From positions 496,001 to 560,000 of the forward strand of contig NZ_VFNI01000001.1 in assembly GCF_006715495.1 (NCBI RefSeq): DNA of 64,000 nt. The letters run 5' to 3'. The translations under genes were made by a program, and so were the position numbers. Source of the stretch: Herbaspirillum sp. SJZ106 (GTDB lineage: Bacteria; Pseudomonadota; Gammaproteobacteria; Burkholderiales; Burkholderiaceae_D). Positions 46,626-55,841 of this stretch are shown piece by piece. Numbering within the stretch: position 1 is the first letter of the stretch; the number at the start of each line of letters is the position of its first letter. The notes below the pieces were generated by a model. The model did not search any database. It was given only the letters and a program-made list of their open reading frames with translations, and was not told where the DNA came from.

Positions 46626-48329
46626 TCAGGCTGCCTTGGCTTGCGAGGAAGCGCCCTGGTTGGCGCTTTCGCCGATGGCGATCTGGCGGTTGATGGCGCT
46701 GATCACCGCCTTGAAGGAAGCGGTCACGATGTTGGCGTCGATGCCCACACCGAAGCCGGTCGGCGCTTCGTTCAGGCGCAGTTCGATGTAGCTGGCCGCT
46801 TTCGCATCGGCGCCGGCGCCGATGGCGTGCTCATGGAAGTCCATCAGCTTGATGTCCAGGCCCAGCGCATGCACGAAGGCGTCGATCGGGCCGTTGCCGC
46901 TGCCGCGCACGGTGGTGTTCTGGCCGTTGCGCACGATATCGACTTCGATGTTGATCGACTCCGCCTTGGACGAGTCTTCCGTCATGCGGTGGGCGCGGTA
47001 GACATAGGGCTCGGTGCGCTCCAGGTATTCACGCGTGAAGATGCTGTAGATGTCGGCGGCGTTGATTTCCTTGCCGGTAGCGTCGGCCTCGCGCTGGATG
47101 GCGCGCGAGAATTCGATCTGCAGGCGGCGCGGCAGGGCCAGGCCGTATTCCTGTTCCAGCAGGTAGGCCATGCCGCCCTTGCCGGACTGGCTGTTGACGC
47201 GGATCACGGCGTCGTAGCTGCGGCCCAGGTCGGCCGGGTCGATCGGCAGGTACGGCACTTCCCAGATGGCGTCGGGCTGCTGCTTGGCGAAGCCCTTCTT
47301 GATCGCGTCCTGGTGCGAGCCGGAGAAGGCGGTGAAGACCAGGTCACCGACGTACGGGTGGCGCGGGTGCACCGGAATCTGGTTGCATTCTTCGACCACC
47401 TGGCGCACCACGTCGATGTCGGAAAAGTCCAGGCCGGGGTTGACGCCCTGGGTGTACAGGTTCAGCGCCAGGGTCACCAGGTCGACGTTGCCGGTGCGTT
47501 CGCCGTTGCCGAACAGGCAGCCTTCGACGCGGTCGGCGCCGGCCATGACGGCCAGCTCGGCCGAGGCGACCGCGGTGCCGCGGTCATTGTGCGGGTGCAC
47601 CGAAATGATGGCGCTGTCGCGGTGCTTCAGGTTGCGGCACATCCATTCGATCTGGTCGGCGTAGACGTTGGGAGTGCTGCACTCGACGGTGGAGGGCAGG
47701 TTCAGGATGATCTTGCGGTTCGGCGTGGCGCCCCAGGTCTCGCAGACGGCGTCGCAGATGTCCTTGGAGAAATCCAGTTCGGTGGTGCTGAAGGACTCGG
47801 GTGAGTATTCGAAGCGCCATTCGGTGCCCGGGCGGGCATCGGTCAGTTCCTTGACCAGGCGGGTGCCGGTGACGGCGATGTTCTTGATCTCGTCGCGCGA
47901 CATGTTGAAGACGATCTTGCGGAACGCCGGGGCCACCGAGTTGTACAGGTGGACGATGGCCTTCTTGGCGCCTTCCAGCGATTCGACGGTGCGGCGGATC
48001 AGCTCTTCGCGCGACTGGGTCAGCACGATGATGGTGACGTCGTCGGGGATGCGGTTCTCGGTGATCAGCTTGCGCACGAAATCGAAGTCGGTCTGCGAGG
48101 CGGAGGGGAAACCGACTTCGATTTCCTTCAGGCCGGTTTTCAGCAGCAATTCGAAGAAGCGCAGCTTGCGTTCGGCGTTCATCGGCTCGATCAGGGCCTG
48201 GTTGCCGTCGCGCAGATCGGTGCTCATCCAGATCGGCGGGGTGTCGATGACCTTGCCGGGCCAGGTGCGGTCGGGCAGGTCGATGGCGGGGAACGGGCGG
48301 TACTTGGCGGCTGGGTTGTTTAACATCAT
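46626..48329 (-). CDS. leuA: 2-isopropylmalate synthase (long form)
   Basis: A 567-residue LeuA of the longer class found in actinobacteria and many proteobacteria. The catalytic barrel holds [11 protein letters not shown] and [15 protein letters not shown] (metal ligands), [14 protein letters not shown], and the C-terminal regulatory domain (about 440-560) should bind leucine for feedback inhibition. It condenses acetyl-CoA with 2-ketoisovalerate in leucine synthesis. AGAGG lies before ATG 48329; a second ATG follows immediately. The 5' leader of about 450 bases contains a leucine-rich leader peptide and a 13-bp hairpin, pointing to attenuation by leucine supply. Confidence 0.96.
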   Translation of the reverse strand: MMLNNPAAKYRPFPAIDLPDRTWPGKVIDTPPIWMSTDLRDGNQALIEPMNAERKLRFFELLLKTGLKEIEVGFPSASQTDFDFVRKLITENRIPDDVTIIVLTQSREELIRRTVESLEGAKKAIVHLYNSVAPAFRKIVFNMSRDEIKNIAVTGTRLVKELTDARPGTEWRFEYSPESFSTTELDFSKDICDAVCETWGATPNRKIILNLPSTVECSTPNVYADQIEWMCRNLKHRDSAIISVHPHNDRGTAVASAELAVMAGADRVEGCLFGNGERTGNVDLVTLALNLYTQGVNPGLDFSDIDVVRQVVEECNQIPVHPRHPYVGDLVFTAFSGSHQDAIKKGFAKQQPDAIWEVPYLPIDPADLGRSYDAVIRVNSQSGKGGMAYLLEQEYGLALPRRLQIEFSRAIQREADATGKEINAADIYSIFTREYLERTEPYVYRAHRMTEDSSKAESINIEVDIVRNGQNTTVRGSGNGPIDAFVHALGLDIKLMDFHEHAIGAGADAKAASYIELRLNEAPTGFGVGIDANIVTASFKAVISAINRQIAIGESANQGASSQAKAA

Positions 48330-48399
48330 GATGAACCTCTTTGGTCTCGGTGATTCGTGGAATGCTTTAATTCTTTAAAACGCTGTCTGATGTGGCGAT

Positions 48400-48440
48400 C
48401 GGGTTGCCTGGCTGCCACTCGCGCATGGCCAGGCAACCCG
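48400..48440 (-). other. 13-bp hairpin in the leuA leader
   Basis: CGGGTTGCCTGGC pairs perfectly with GCCAGGCAACCCG around 15 bases, about 70 bases before leuA and about 245 bases after the leader-peptide stop. On the minus strand the nearest T run (TTTT) is about 15-20 bases beyond the stem, so it is not a canonical terminator. It could be the regulated element of the leader. The rest of 48330-48685 shows no gene. Confidence 0.6.
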
Positions 48441-48685
48441 TCATAGAGCCAGAAGCGGGATCTCCGGGCGCAGGCAGGCGCCGGCTGCGGCAGGTGCGTA
48501 TGCGGTGCAGGTGGTGATCGGCTTGGAGTGCATGATCGCTTCGCTTGATGATTGCGGCAACCGTTGAAAAACGCGTTGCTGCTGGTTGGTACTGCTCGGT
48601 ACTGCCGGAGTGATTTTTGTGTGCCGTTTCGCGGGTGGTCGGGTACGGGATGCCTGGACTCAGCGAACTTCGGCGGAAAAACGGA

Positions 48686-48778
48686 TTAGCGCGAGGCTAG
48701 TAGTAGCGACACTGGTAGCAACGCTAGCAGGGCGCTGGCGCTGTTCAGTAGCAGGAGGAATTTTGCTGCGGAAGTCAT
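48686..48778 (-). CDS. Leucine-rich leader peptide of leuA (LeuL-like)
   Basis: A 30-codon ORF on the leuA strand. Eleven codons are leucine, in runs of four, two, two and three, and six of them are CTA, a rare Leu codon in this GC-rich sequence where CTG dominates. The peptide begins MTSAAKFLLLL and ends VSLLLASR. It lies 357 bases upstream of leuA. There is no Shine-Dalgarno; instead the ATG is seven bases past the TACATT of a TTGACA-N18-TACATT promoter, so the transcript should begin at or next to the A of ATG (leaderless). Stalling at the CTA triplet when charged Leu-tRNA is short would be the sensing event. Function is inferred from composition and position. Confidence 0.75.
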   Translation of the reverse strand: MTSAAKFLLLLNSASALLALLPVSLLLASR

Positions 48779-48784
48779 TCGAAG

Positions 48785-48814
48785 AATGTAGAAGATTGCC
48801 CTCGGGCTTGTCAA
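48785..48814 (-). promoter_or_regulatory. Sigma-70 promoter of leuL-leuA
   Basis: On the minus strand: TTGACA (48814-48809), 18 bases, TACATT (48790-48785). The -35 is perfect and the -10 has one mismatch to TATAAT. The leader-peptide ATG lies six bases after the -10, so +1 falls at the ATG. Confidence 0.75.
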
Positions 48815-49081
48815 GCGCTATCTTCTTTGCAAGCGTAAATGCGTTCCGTCCTGCAAACTATTTGTTGCTAGAATCGCTAATTAATTACCGGCCGGTCATT
48901 AAGGTGCGTGTTTGCAAGAAGTAAATGATGCCGGAAGTGAACGCCATGGGCCGATTTCGCTCAAAATGGGGGCTATTTTGGCGCTGCAACATGCCTGCCG
49001 GCGCATGCGCCCAGCGCCAAGCGGCATCGCCCGGCGGCACAAGACAAAAGCATAAAACCGAGAAAGCAGAACTATTCCTCC

Positions 49082-49723
49082 ATGCAGAAACGTCCGGACC
49101 TGATCGTTTGCGAAGAATGCGATGCCGTCTATCCCCGGCCCGTCCTGGGCCATGGCGAGGTGGCGTATTGCCTGCGCTGCGAGGCCGAGCTCGACCGCGA
49201 TACCGGCCGCCGCCTGGAGCGGCTGTTGCCGCTGACCGTGGGCGCCCTGATCCTGTTCGTGGTCGCCAATTCCTTTCCCATCGTTACCATCGAGTTGCAA
49301 GGCCTCTCCAGCGATACCACGCTGATCGGCGCGGTGGCGGCGCTGGCGCGCGATGGCATGAGCGAGGTCGCGTTGCTGGTGATGGCCACCACCTTGCTGT
49401 TCCCGCTGATCCAGATGCTGGTGCTGTTCTACCTGCTGCTGCCGTCCTCGCGGCTGGAACGTCCGCCCGGATTCGTCTTCCTGTTGCGCATGATGCAGGC
49501 CGCGCGCCCCTGGGGCATGATCGAGGTGTTCATGCTGGGTGTGCTGGTGGCGCTGATCAAACTGTCCAACATGGCCGAGGTGATCCCGGGCCCGGCGCTA
49601 TGGTCGTTCGGCGCGCTGACCGTGCTGCTGACGGCGGTGGTGTCATTCAATCCGCGCTACATCTGGCATATCTGCGAGCGCAAGCAGGCGCTGCGCGAGG
49701 CCGGGGAAGGGCATTCTTCGTGA
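49082..49723 (+). CDS. pqiA: PqiA-like membrane protein, first half
   Basis: A 213-residue protein corresponding to one half of the two-domain PqiA. An N-terminal zinc-ribbon-like pair of Cys-x2-Cys motifs (VCEECDAVY and YCLRCEAEL) precedes four membrane spans including VVANSFPIVTIELQG. Its TGA overlaps the GTG of the second half. In E. coli PqiA is one 417-residue chain; here the two halves are separate genes. With PqiB and PqiC it forms a trans-envelope lipid transport system. An extended -10 (TGCTAGAAT, 48866-48874) may be the promoter. Confidence 0.9.
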   Translation: MQKRPDLIVCEECDAVYPRPVLGHGEVAYCLRCEAELDRDTGRRLERLLPLTVGALILFVVANSFPIVTIELQGLSSDTTLIGAVAALARDGMSEVALLVMATTLLFPLIQMLVLFYLLLPSSRLERPPGFVFLLRMMQAARPWGMIEVFMLGVLVALIKLSNMAEVIPGPALWSFGALTVLLTAVVSFNPRYIWHICERKQALREAGEGHSS

Positions 49724-50454
49724 GCCGCTACGCGCATTCCGATGCCTTGCCCTTGCCGGGCGACCTCCCGGCGCAGGCAGCGGCCAGGGTGCCGGATGCC
49801 GCCGCCCTGGGCGTGATCGGCTGCCATCATTGCGGCACGGTGTGGGAGGGCGCCCGCCAGGACGATCGCTGCGGCGTCTGCGACGCGCCGCTGCACGTAC
49901 GCAAGCGCGACAGCCTGAACCGCACCTGGGCGCTGCTCATCGCGGCCTGCATCATGTACGTCCCCGCCAACCTGATGCCGGTGATGGTCACCCGCACGCT
50001 GTTCGACGAGCAGCGCGACACCATCATGAGCGGCGTCATCTATTTCTGGACGTCGGGCGAATGGGGGCTGGCGCTGGTGGTGTTCGTGGCCAGCTTCCTG
50101 GTGCCGTTGTTCAAGCTGGCGGCATTGATCATCCTGGTGATTTCCGCGCGCCATCGCAGCAGTTGGCAGCGGCCGCAGCGCGCCAAGCTGTATCGCGTGA
50201 TCGAGACCATCGGACGCTGGTCCATGCTGGATGTGTTCGTGGTCTCGGTGCTCACAGGCCTGGTGAAGATCCACGGCTTCGCCGATGTCCATGCCGGCAT
50301 CGGCATTGCCGCCTTCGGCGCGGTGGTGGTGCTGACCATGCTGGCGTCGCTGACCTTCGACCCGCGCCTGATCTGGGATGAGGACGAGCATCCGGCGCTG
50401 ACGGCGCAAGCGGACATCGATGATGAATTGAACAAGAAACAGGAAACGCAATGA
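49720..50454 (+). CDS. pqiA: PqiA-like membrane protein, second half
   Basis: A 244-residue protein with Cys-x2-Cys pairs (GCHHCGTVW and RCGVCDAPL) and four membrane spans. MYVPANLMPVM and FVVSVLTGLVKI.GFA are conserved PqiA segments. The GTG at 49720 overlaps the preceding stop (GTGA), and its own stop overlaps pqiB (ATGA), so the whole set is translationally coupled. The split lies exactly between the two homologous halves of PqiA and each keeps its own zinc ribbon. Both should sit in the inner membrane and dock to PqiB. Confidence 0.88.
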   Translation: MSRYAHSDALPLPGDLPAQAAARVPDAAALGVIGCHHCGTVWEGARQDDRCGVCDAPLHVRKRDSLNRTWALLIAACIMYVPANLMPVMVTRTLFDEQRDTIMSGVIYFWTSGEWGLALVVFVASFLVPLFKLAALIILVISARHRSSWQRPQRAKLYRVIETIGRWSMLDVFVVSVLTGLVKIHGFADVHAGIGIAAFGAVVVLTMLASLTFDPRLIWDEDEHPALTAQADIDDELNKKQETQ

Positions 50455-52073
50455 CTGATCCGCACCAAGAACCCCCCGCCCTGCAGCAGCCCAGGCGCGT
50501 GCGTCGGCGCAACTGGCTCCCTTCGCTGGTATGGCTGGTGCCCATCGTCGCGGCCATCGTCGGCCTGACGCTGGCGGCCAAGATCCTGATCGATCGCGGG
50601 CCGGTGGTCACCGTCAGCTTCCGTTCCGCCGAAGGGCTGGAAGCCGGCAAGACCAAGGTCAAGTACAAGGATGTGGACATCGGCCAGGTGCAGTCGATCA
50701 AGCTCGCCGAGGATCGCTCGCACGTGCTGGTTTCGATCCAGTTGACCAAGGAAGCCTCGGGCTTCGATGCCGCGGACACCCGCTATTGGGTGGTGCGCCC
50801 GCGCATTGCCGCTTCCGGCATTTCGGGACTGGGCACCTTGCTGTCGGGCGCCTATATCGGCGCCGACGCCGGCGCTTCGGGCGACACCAAGAAGGAGTTC
50901 GTCGGCCTGGAGCAGCCGCCCATCGTCACGCGCGACGCTTCCGGCCGCCAGTTCGTGCTGCATGCCGATGACCTCGGTTCGCTCGACATCGGCTCCCCGG
51001 TGTTTTACCGCCGCATCAAGGTCGGGCAGGTCATGGCATACGACCTCGATGCCGACGGGCGCGGCGTGACGCTGCGCATTTTCATCGACTCGCCCTACGA
51101 CAAGTTCATCACGCCCAATTCGCGTTTCTGGCACGCCAGCGGTTTCGACATGGAGCTCAACGCCAGCGGCTTCAAGCTGCACACGCAGGCGCTGTCGACC
51201 GTGGTGCTGGGCGGTATCGCTTTCCGCGACCGCAATGAGGAGGAGAAGAGCGAGCCGGCCAAGGAAGGGGCGCAGTTCCAGCTGGCCGACGACGAAGCCA
51301 CCGCCATGAAGGAACCGGATGGCGTGCCGCAGACCGTGCTGCTGTACTTCGACCAGTCGCTGCGCGGCCTGCAGCCGGGCGCCTCGGTGGACTTCCGCGG
51401 CGTGGTGCTGGGCGAAGTCAAGAGCGTGGGCATCGAGTATGACCGCGCCAAGGGCGAGTTCCGCATGCCTGTCATGGTGCAGATCTATCCGGATCGCCTG
51501 GGCCGCAGGTTCAACCAGGGCATCTCGGATACCCAGTATTCCCATATCGAACGCCTGAAGTTCCTGGTCAAGCGCGGCCTGCGCGCGCAACTGCGCAACG
51601 GTAACCTGCTGACCGGCCAACTGTATGTCGCCATCGATTTCTTCCCCAAGGCCAAGCCGGTGCAGATCGATGCCAGCAAGGTGCCGGTGGAGTTGCCCAC
51701 GATCCCGGGCAGCCTGGATGAAATCCAAAGCCAGATCGCCGATATCGCCGCCAAGCTGTCCAAGGTGCCGTTCGATGAGATCGGACGCGATCTGCAGACC
51801 ACCGTCAAGACGCTCAACAAGACGCTCGCGACGGCCGAGCAGACCGCGGCCCATATCAACAACGATATCGCGCCGGAGATGACGGCGGCCATGAAGGATG
51901 CGCGCAAGACCTTGAACGCGGCCGAGCGCACCTTGTCCGACGATGCCCCGCTGCAGCAGGATATCCGCCAGACCATGCAGGAGCTTTCGCGCGCCGCGGC
52001 TTCGATCCGCGTTCTGACCGATTACCTGCAACAGCACCCGGAATCGCTGATCCGCGGCAAACAGGAGCCATGA
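50451..52073 (+). CDS. pqiB: PqiB, MCE-domain lipid tunnel protein
   Basis: A 540-residue protein with one N-terminal membrane anchor (about 22-44) and three MCE/MlaD domains starting near residues 49, 166 and 295; each carries the VSF/LH/LYF...G(L)..G..V.(Y/F)(K/R)...(I/V)G.V pattern. A coiled-coil-prone tail (about 430-525) includes repeated ThrLeu and Ala-rich heptads, as in the PqiB needle. It bridges the periplasm and moves phospholipid between membranes. The start and stop overlap its neighbours by four bases each. Confidence 0.93.
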   Translation: MTDPHQEPPALQQPRRVRRRNWLPSLVWLVPIVAAIVGLTLAAKILIDRGPVVTVSFRSAEGLEAGKTKVKYKDVDIGQVQSIKLAEDRSHVLVSIQLTKEASGFDAADTRYWVVRPRIAASGISGLGTLLSGAYIGADAGASGDTKKEFVGLEQPPIVTRDASGRQFVLHADDLGSLDIGSPVFYRRIKVGQVMAYDLDADGRGVTLRIFIDSPYDKFITPNSRFWHASGFDMELNASGFKLHTQALSTVVLGGIAFRDRNEEEKSEPAKEGAQFQLADDEATAMKEPDGVPQTVLLYFDQSLRGLQPGASVDFRGVVLGEVKSVGIEYDRAKGEFRMPVMVQIYPDRLGRRFNQGISDTQYSHIERLKFLVKRGLRAQLRNGNLLTGQLYVAIDFFPKAKPVQIDASKVPVELPTIPGSLDEIQSQIADIAAKLSKVPFDEIGRDLQTTVKTLNKTLATAEQTAAHINNDIAPEMTAAMKDARKTLNAAERTLSDDAPLQQDIRQTMQELSRAAASIRVLTDYLQQHPESLIRGKQEP

Positions 52074-52723
52074 TGTCCCCGAACAAAAACAGTCCCATCA
52101 AATGCCTGGCCGCCGCCTCGGTGGCGGCGATGCTGCTGGCCGCCTGCGGCACTACGCCGCCGGCGCAGTTCTACACGCTGGCGGCAACGCCGGCATCGGC
52201 TGCGTCGGCTGCGTCGGCCGTCGACGCCCGGCCGGCGCCGGGCGCCCAAACCTTCATCGAGATGCTGCCGGTGGCGGTGCCGGAACGCCTGGCGCGCCCG
52301 CAAGTGGTGGTGCGCAGCGATGCCGCCAAGCTCGATGTGCTGGAGCAGGACCGCTGGTCCTCGCCGTTCAACAATGAATTGCGCGACGCCCTGGCCGCAG
52401 GCATTGCCAGCCGCCTGGACGCCATCGACATTTCGCGCAGCGCTCGCCCGCCGGGCCAGGTCAGTTACCGCATCGCGGTCGAACTGCGCGACCTCGATGC
52501 GGTGCGCAACGGCCAGGTCAGGGCCAGCTTCGGTTGGAGCGTCACGCGTTCGGACGACCGCAAGACGGCGGTGTGCCGCCTGGCCGTGACGGAGCCCGTG
52601 GCCGGGAATGCGATCAGCGATGTGGTGGTGGCGACGCAGAAGGTAGTCGCTGCTGCCGCCGATGCGATCGCCGGCAATGTACGCGCCTTGCAAGCGGGGC
52701 AGGCAGCCAAGTGCCTGGAGTGA
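52070..52723 (+). CDS. pqiC: PqiC (YmbA-like) outer-membrane lipoprotein
   Basis: A 217-residue lipoprotein. The lipobox LLAAC places the acylated Cys near residue 26, followed by GTTPPAQFYTL, the usual start of the ABC-type auxiliary lipoprotein domain. Two ATG codons in tandem are possible starts (52070, overlapping the pqiB stop, and 52073). PqiC anchors the PqiB needle at the outer membrane. It ends the operon before a terminator. Confidence 0.92.
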   Translation: MMSPNKNSPIKCLAAASVAAMLLAACGTTPPAQFYTLAATPASAASAASAVDARPAPGAQTFIEMLPVAVPERLARPQVVVRSDAAKLDVLEQDRWSSPFNNELRDALAAGIASRLDAIDISRSARPPGQVSYRIAVELRDLDAVRNGQVRASFGWSVTRSDDRKTAVCRLAVTEPVAGNAISDVVVATQKVVAAAADAIAGNVRALQAGQAAKCLE

Positions 52724-52760
52724 TGATCAGGCAGGCGTGAAGCCTGGCAGGACGAAAAAA

Positions 52761-52794
52761 AAACGCTTCAATGTCAATTGAAGCGGTTTTTTTG
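52761..52794. terminator. Terminator between pqiC and rhlE (convergent)
   Basis: Stem CGCTTCAAT / ATTGAAGCG with GTCA loop, eight A to the left and seven T to the right. It serves both convergent transcripts. Confidence 0.92.
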
Positions 52795-52818
52795 TTTGCT
52801 GCTGGCTAAAGCGGCCGA

Positions 52819-54315
52819 TCAGCGGTCGCCATAGGAACGGCGCGGGCCGTTGCTGTCGGAGCGGAAACCGCCGCCGTTGTTGCCCTTGTAGCCGCCGCCG
52901 CTGCCTTCGCGACGCGGGCCGCTGCCTTGCGGCTTGGCGCCGCCGAAGCTGCGGCCTTCGCGGTTGCCGAAACCGCCTTCACGCTGGGGCGCGCCGCCTT
53001 CGCGGCTGCCGTTGCCGAAGCGATTGCCGCCGCCGGCGTTGCTGCGGCCGCCATCGCCAGGGCGCCAGCCGCCCGGCTTGCGCGTGTTGCTGCGCGGGGC
53101 TGCCGATTTCTTCGGTTCGTAGCCTTCGATGACGTCAACCGGGATGGTCTGCTTGGTAAAGCGTTCGATACGCTTCACATGCATGCCTTCGGCGTGGTTG
53201 ACCAGCGAGATCGCCACACCCTTGCGGCCGGCGCGGCCGGTACGGCCGATACGGTGCACATAGTCTTCGGCGAACTTGGGCAGGTCGTAGTTGAACACGT
53301 GAGTGATGCCCGGTACGTCGATGCCGCGCGCGGCGACGTCGGTGGCCACCAGCACGCGCACCTGGCCGCGGCGCATGCCGTTGAGGGTGCGGTTGCGCGC
53401 GCCCTGGTGCATGTCGCCATGCAGCGCGGCGGCTGCGAAGCCGGCGATGTTGAGGCGGTCGGCGATGGTGTCGGCGTCACGCTTGGTGGCGGTGAACACC
53501 ACGGCCTGGTCCATCGTGGTGTCGCGCAGCAGGTGGTCCAGCAGACGGTTCTTGTGCGACAGGTCGTCGACGAAGTGCACGCGCTGCATGATGTTTTCAT
53601 GGCGGGTGGCCGAACCGGCGATCTGGATCGTCAACGGGTTGTTGGTGATGCGCTTGGCCATGTTGCCGACCACGCCGTCCAGCGTGGCGGAGAACAGCAT
53701 GGTCTGGCGCGTGTCGGGAGTGGCGGCGACGATCTTTTCGATGTCGTCGATGAAGCCCATGTCCAGCATGCGGTCGGCTTCGTCCAGCACCAGGATCTGC
53801 AGTTGCGAGAAGTCGATCTTGCCGGACTCCATGTGGTCGATCAGGCGGCCCGGCGTGGCCACCAGGATTTCCGGGTTCTTCGACAGCAATTGCATCTGCT
53901 TCGGGTAAGGCATGCCGCCCAGGATCGACACCACGCGCACGCGGCGCATGTAGGAGCCGTACTTGTCGGTGGCGGTGGTCACTTGCAGGGCCAGTTCGCG
54001 GGTCGGGGTCAGCACCAGCATCTTGGGTTGCGCCGGGGTGAAGCGCGGACGCTCGCCGCGGGCACGGTTGGCCTGGCGTTCCTGGTTGGGGGTACGGGCT
54101 GCGGGCGCTGCCTGCGGCAGGTCTGCCAGCTTGTGCAGCGACGGCAGCATGAAGGCTGCGGTCTTGCCCGAACCGGTCTGCGAGGACACCAGCAGATCCT
54201 GGCCTTCGATGGCGGCGGGGATGGCTTTTTCCTGGACGGGGGTCGGGACGGTATAGCCTGCCTCGGTCAATGCTTTGATGATCGAAGGGTTCAGGCCAAG
54301 TGTTTCAAAAGTCAT
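52819..54315 (-). CDS. rhlE: DEAD-box RNA helicase RhlE
   Basis: A 498-residue helicase with motifs Q (F..LGL...I..A....PTPVQ), I SSQTGSGKTAAF, Ia PTRELA, II VLDEADRMLDMGF, III SAT, V DVAARGIDV and VI HRIGRTGR. An extra basic and polar stretch of about 30 residues (about 65-95) lies between motifs I and Ia. The C-terminal 120 residues are Gly/Arg/Asn/Ser-rich RGG-like repeats that bind RNA. ATG 54315 is preferred because AAAGAG precedes it and MTFETLGL begins the Q-motif domain. RhlE proteins remodel ribosome assembly intermediates and help RNA turnover. Confidence 0.95.
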   Translation of the reverse strand: MTFETLGLNPSIIKALTEAGYTVPTPVQEKAIPAAIEGQDLLVSSQTGSGKTAAFMLPSLHKLADLPQAAPAARTPNQERQANRARGERPRFTPAQPKMLVLTPTRELALQVTTATDKYGSYMRRVRVVSILGGMPYPKQMQLLSKNPEILVATPGRLIDHMESGKIDFSQLQILVLDEADRMLDMGFIDDIEKIVAATPDTRQTMLFSATLDGVVGNMAKRITNNPLTIQIAGSATRHENIMQRVHFVDDLSHKNRLLDHLLRDTTMDQAVVFTATKRDADTIADRLNIAGFAAAALHGDMHQGARNRTLNGMRRGQVRVLVATDVAARGIDVPGITHVFNYDLPKFAEDYVHRIGRTGRAGRKGVAISLVNHAEGMHVKRIERFTKQTIPVDVIEGYEPKKSAAPRSNTRKPGGWRPGDGGRSNAGGGNRFGNGSREGGAPQREGGFGNREGRSFGGAKPQGSGPRREGSGGGYKGNNGGGFRSDSNGPRRSYGDR

Positions 54316-54701
54316 AATCTCTTTCGTGAATGTGAACGTCAGACACAATTCGGCAGGCGCGCACAAGCGCGCCGGGCATCAATGGCCTGAACGAAAAAAA
54401 GCAACGCCAACCGACGAAATGACTATGAAAAAATACAAAGAAATTTCGGCACAAAAGCTTTGCGCCGGGACGGCATCATTGAACGATGCCAGAGGCGGGA
54501 GGGCTTTTACTGAAAACTTGTCTTACTGACAGGTAAGGCTTGCGAAGCTAACTTAAGCGGTCGGTTTGAGTACGCTGAACTGAATAGGTTCTCACTGCCT
54601 GACTCGCTTGCGCACCGCATATTGCGATGCACAAGCAGAATCATACAGTAAAACATCGAGTTTGGCATCAGGTGTTCTTGGCCAGCCTCGATATCCTGTG
54701 G
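54316..54701. other. Spacer between fabI and rhlE
   Basis: Holds the rhlE promoter and a probably long 5' leader. An A/T-rich patch lies at 54410-54450, and a small inverted repeat (GGCATCGTTC / GATGCC type) near 54470-54492. No gene and no clear fabI terminator are seen. Confidence 0.45.
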
Positions 54702-55484
54702 TTATTCGGCGATGCCGCCCACCACGCGCGAGAAGCCGCCGTCGACGTAGGTGATTTCGCCGGTGATGCCGGAGGCCAGGTCCGACAGCAGGAAGGCCGA
54801 GGCATTGCCGACGTCTTCAATGGTCACATTGCGGCGCAGCGGAGCGGTCGCGGCGACGGCGCCCAGGATCTTGCCGAAGCCCTTGATGCCGCTGGCGGCC
54901 AGGGTCTTGATCGGGCCGGCCGACACGCCGTTCACGCGCACGCCCTTGGGGCCCAGCGCTTCGGCCAGGTAACGCACCGAGGCTTCCAGCGAGGCCTTGG
55001 CCAGGCCCATGGTGTTGTAGTTGGGCACCACGCGCTCGGAACCCAGGTAGGTCAGGGTCAGCAGGGCGGCGTTCGGGGACAGCAGCGGCATGGCGGCCTT
55101 GGCCATGGCCGGGAAGCTGTAGGCCGAGATGTCGTGGGCGATCTTGAAGCCTTCGCGCGAGAAGCCTTCCAGGAAGTCGCCGGCGATCGCCTCGCTGGGG
55201 GCGAAGCCGATGGCGTGCACCAGGCCGTCCAACTGGCTCCAGGACTTGCCGAGGTCGGCGAACAGGGCATTGATCTGCTCATCGCTGGAGACGTCGCAGT
55301 CGAAGATCAGCTTGCTGTCGAATTCTTCGGCGAACTTGGTGATGCGGTCCTTGAAGCGCTCGCCCACATAGGTAAACGCCAGTTCGGCGCCTTCGCGCTT
55401 GCACGCTTCGGCGATGCCGTAGGCGATGGAACGGTTGGACAGCAAGCCGGTGATCAGAATTTTTTTGCCTTGCAGAAATGCCAT
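54702..55484 (-). CDS. fabI: Enoyl-ACP reductase FabI
   Basis: A 260-residue NADH-dependent enoyl-ACP reductase. The numbering matches E. coli FabI: Tyr146, Tyr156 and Lys163 form the SDR-type catalytic set ([19 protein letters not shown]), and Gly93 lies at the triclosan-contact position, so it should be triclosan-sensitive. The head is [24 protein letters not shown] 55484 is preferred; the longer reading to 55619 adds a Pro-rich sequence not found in the family. It carries out the last step of each fatty-acid elongation round. Confidence 0.97.
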   Translation of the reverse strand: MAFLQGKKILITGLLSNRSIAYGIAEACKREGAELAFTYVGERFKDRITKFAEEFDSKLIFDCDVSSDEQINALFADLGKSWSQLDGLVHAIGFAPSEAIAGDFLEGFSREGFKIAHDISAYSFPAMAKAAMPLLSPNAALLTLTYLGSERVVPNYNTMGLAKASLEASVRYLAEALGPKGVRVNGVSAGPIKTLAASGIKGFGKILGAVAATAPLRRNVTIEDVGNASAFLLSDLASGITGEITYVDGGFSRVVGGIAE

Positions 55485-55841
55485 GATGACTCCGTATGGT
55501 CCGCCGCAGGCGCCTTTCGCCTTGTCGGGGCGGGCGCCGGTTGCGGCCGGTGGTGGTAGCGGCGCGGGCGCCGGGCTGGGACAGGCCAAGATTGTAGGGG
55601 CTTGCGGCAACCGGGGCAACCTTTGCGGCGCCGCGGCGGTCTTGCGGCCATGGCTGTCTCCCTCGGTCCGGGGCGCAATTGCTTAATTGTTTTAATTGCT
55701 TCCCTGTAATCGCCCATCTATTTACAATTCCCCGAACGTAATCGTTTCCGGCGGGGTGGGCATGGGACTTGCCTGTTGTTGGCGGCTTGCCGCCGGCTTG
55801 CGAAACGACTCAATGCCACCGAGAGCACAGACAAACACCGC
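55485..55841. other. Divergent spacer fabI / yejA
   Basis: No gene is supported. A short A/T patch (55678-55740) contains repeated AATTG words and TTGCTT-N17-TATTTA in the yejA direction, a weak promoter candidate. Confidence 0.35.

Noticed and set aside
54275..54529. 84-codon frame over the rhlE start on the + strand
   Set aside because: Lies over the rhlE 5' end and leader, with no motif or ribosome site of its own.
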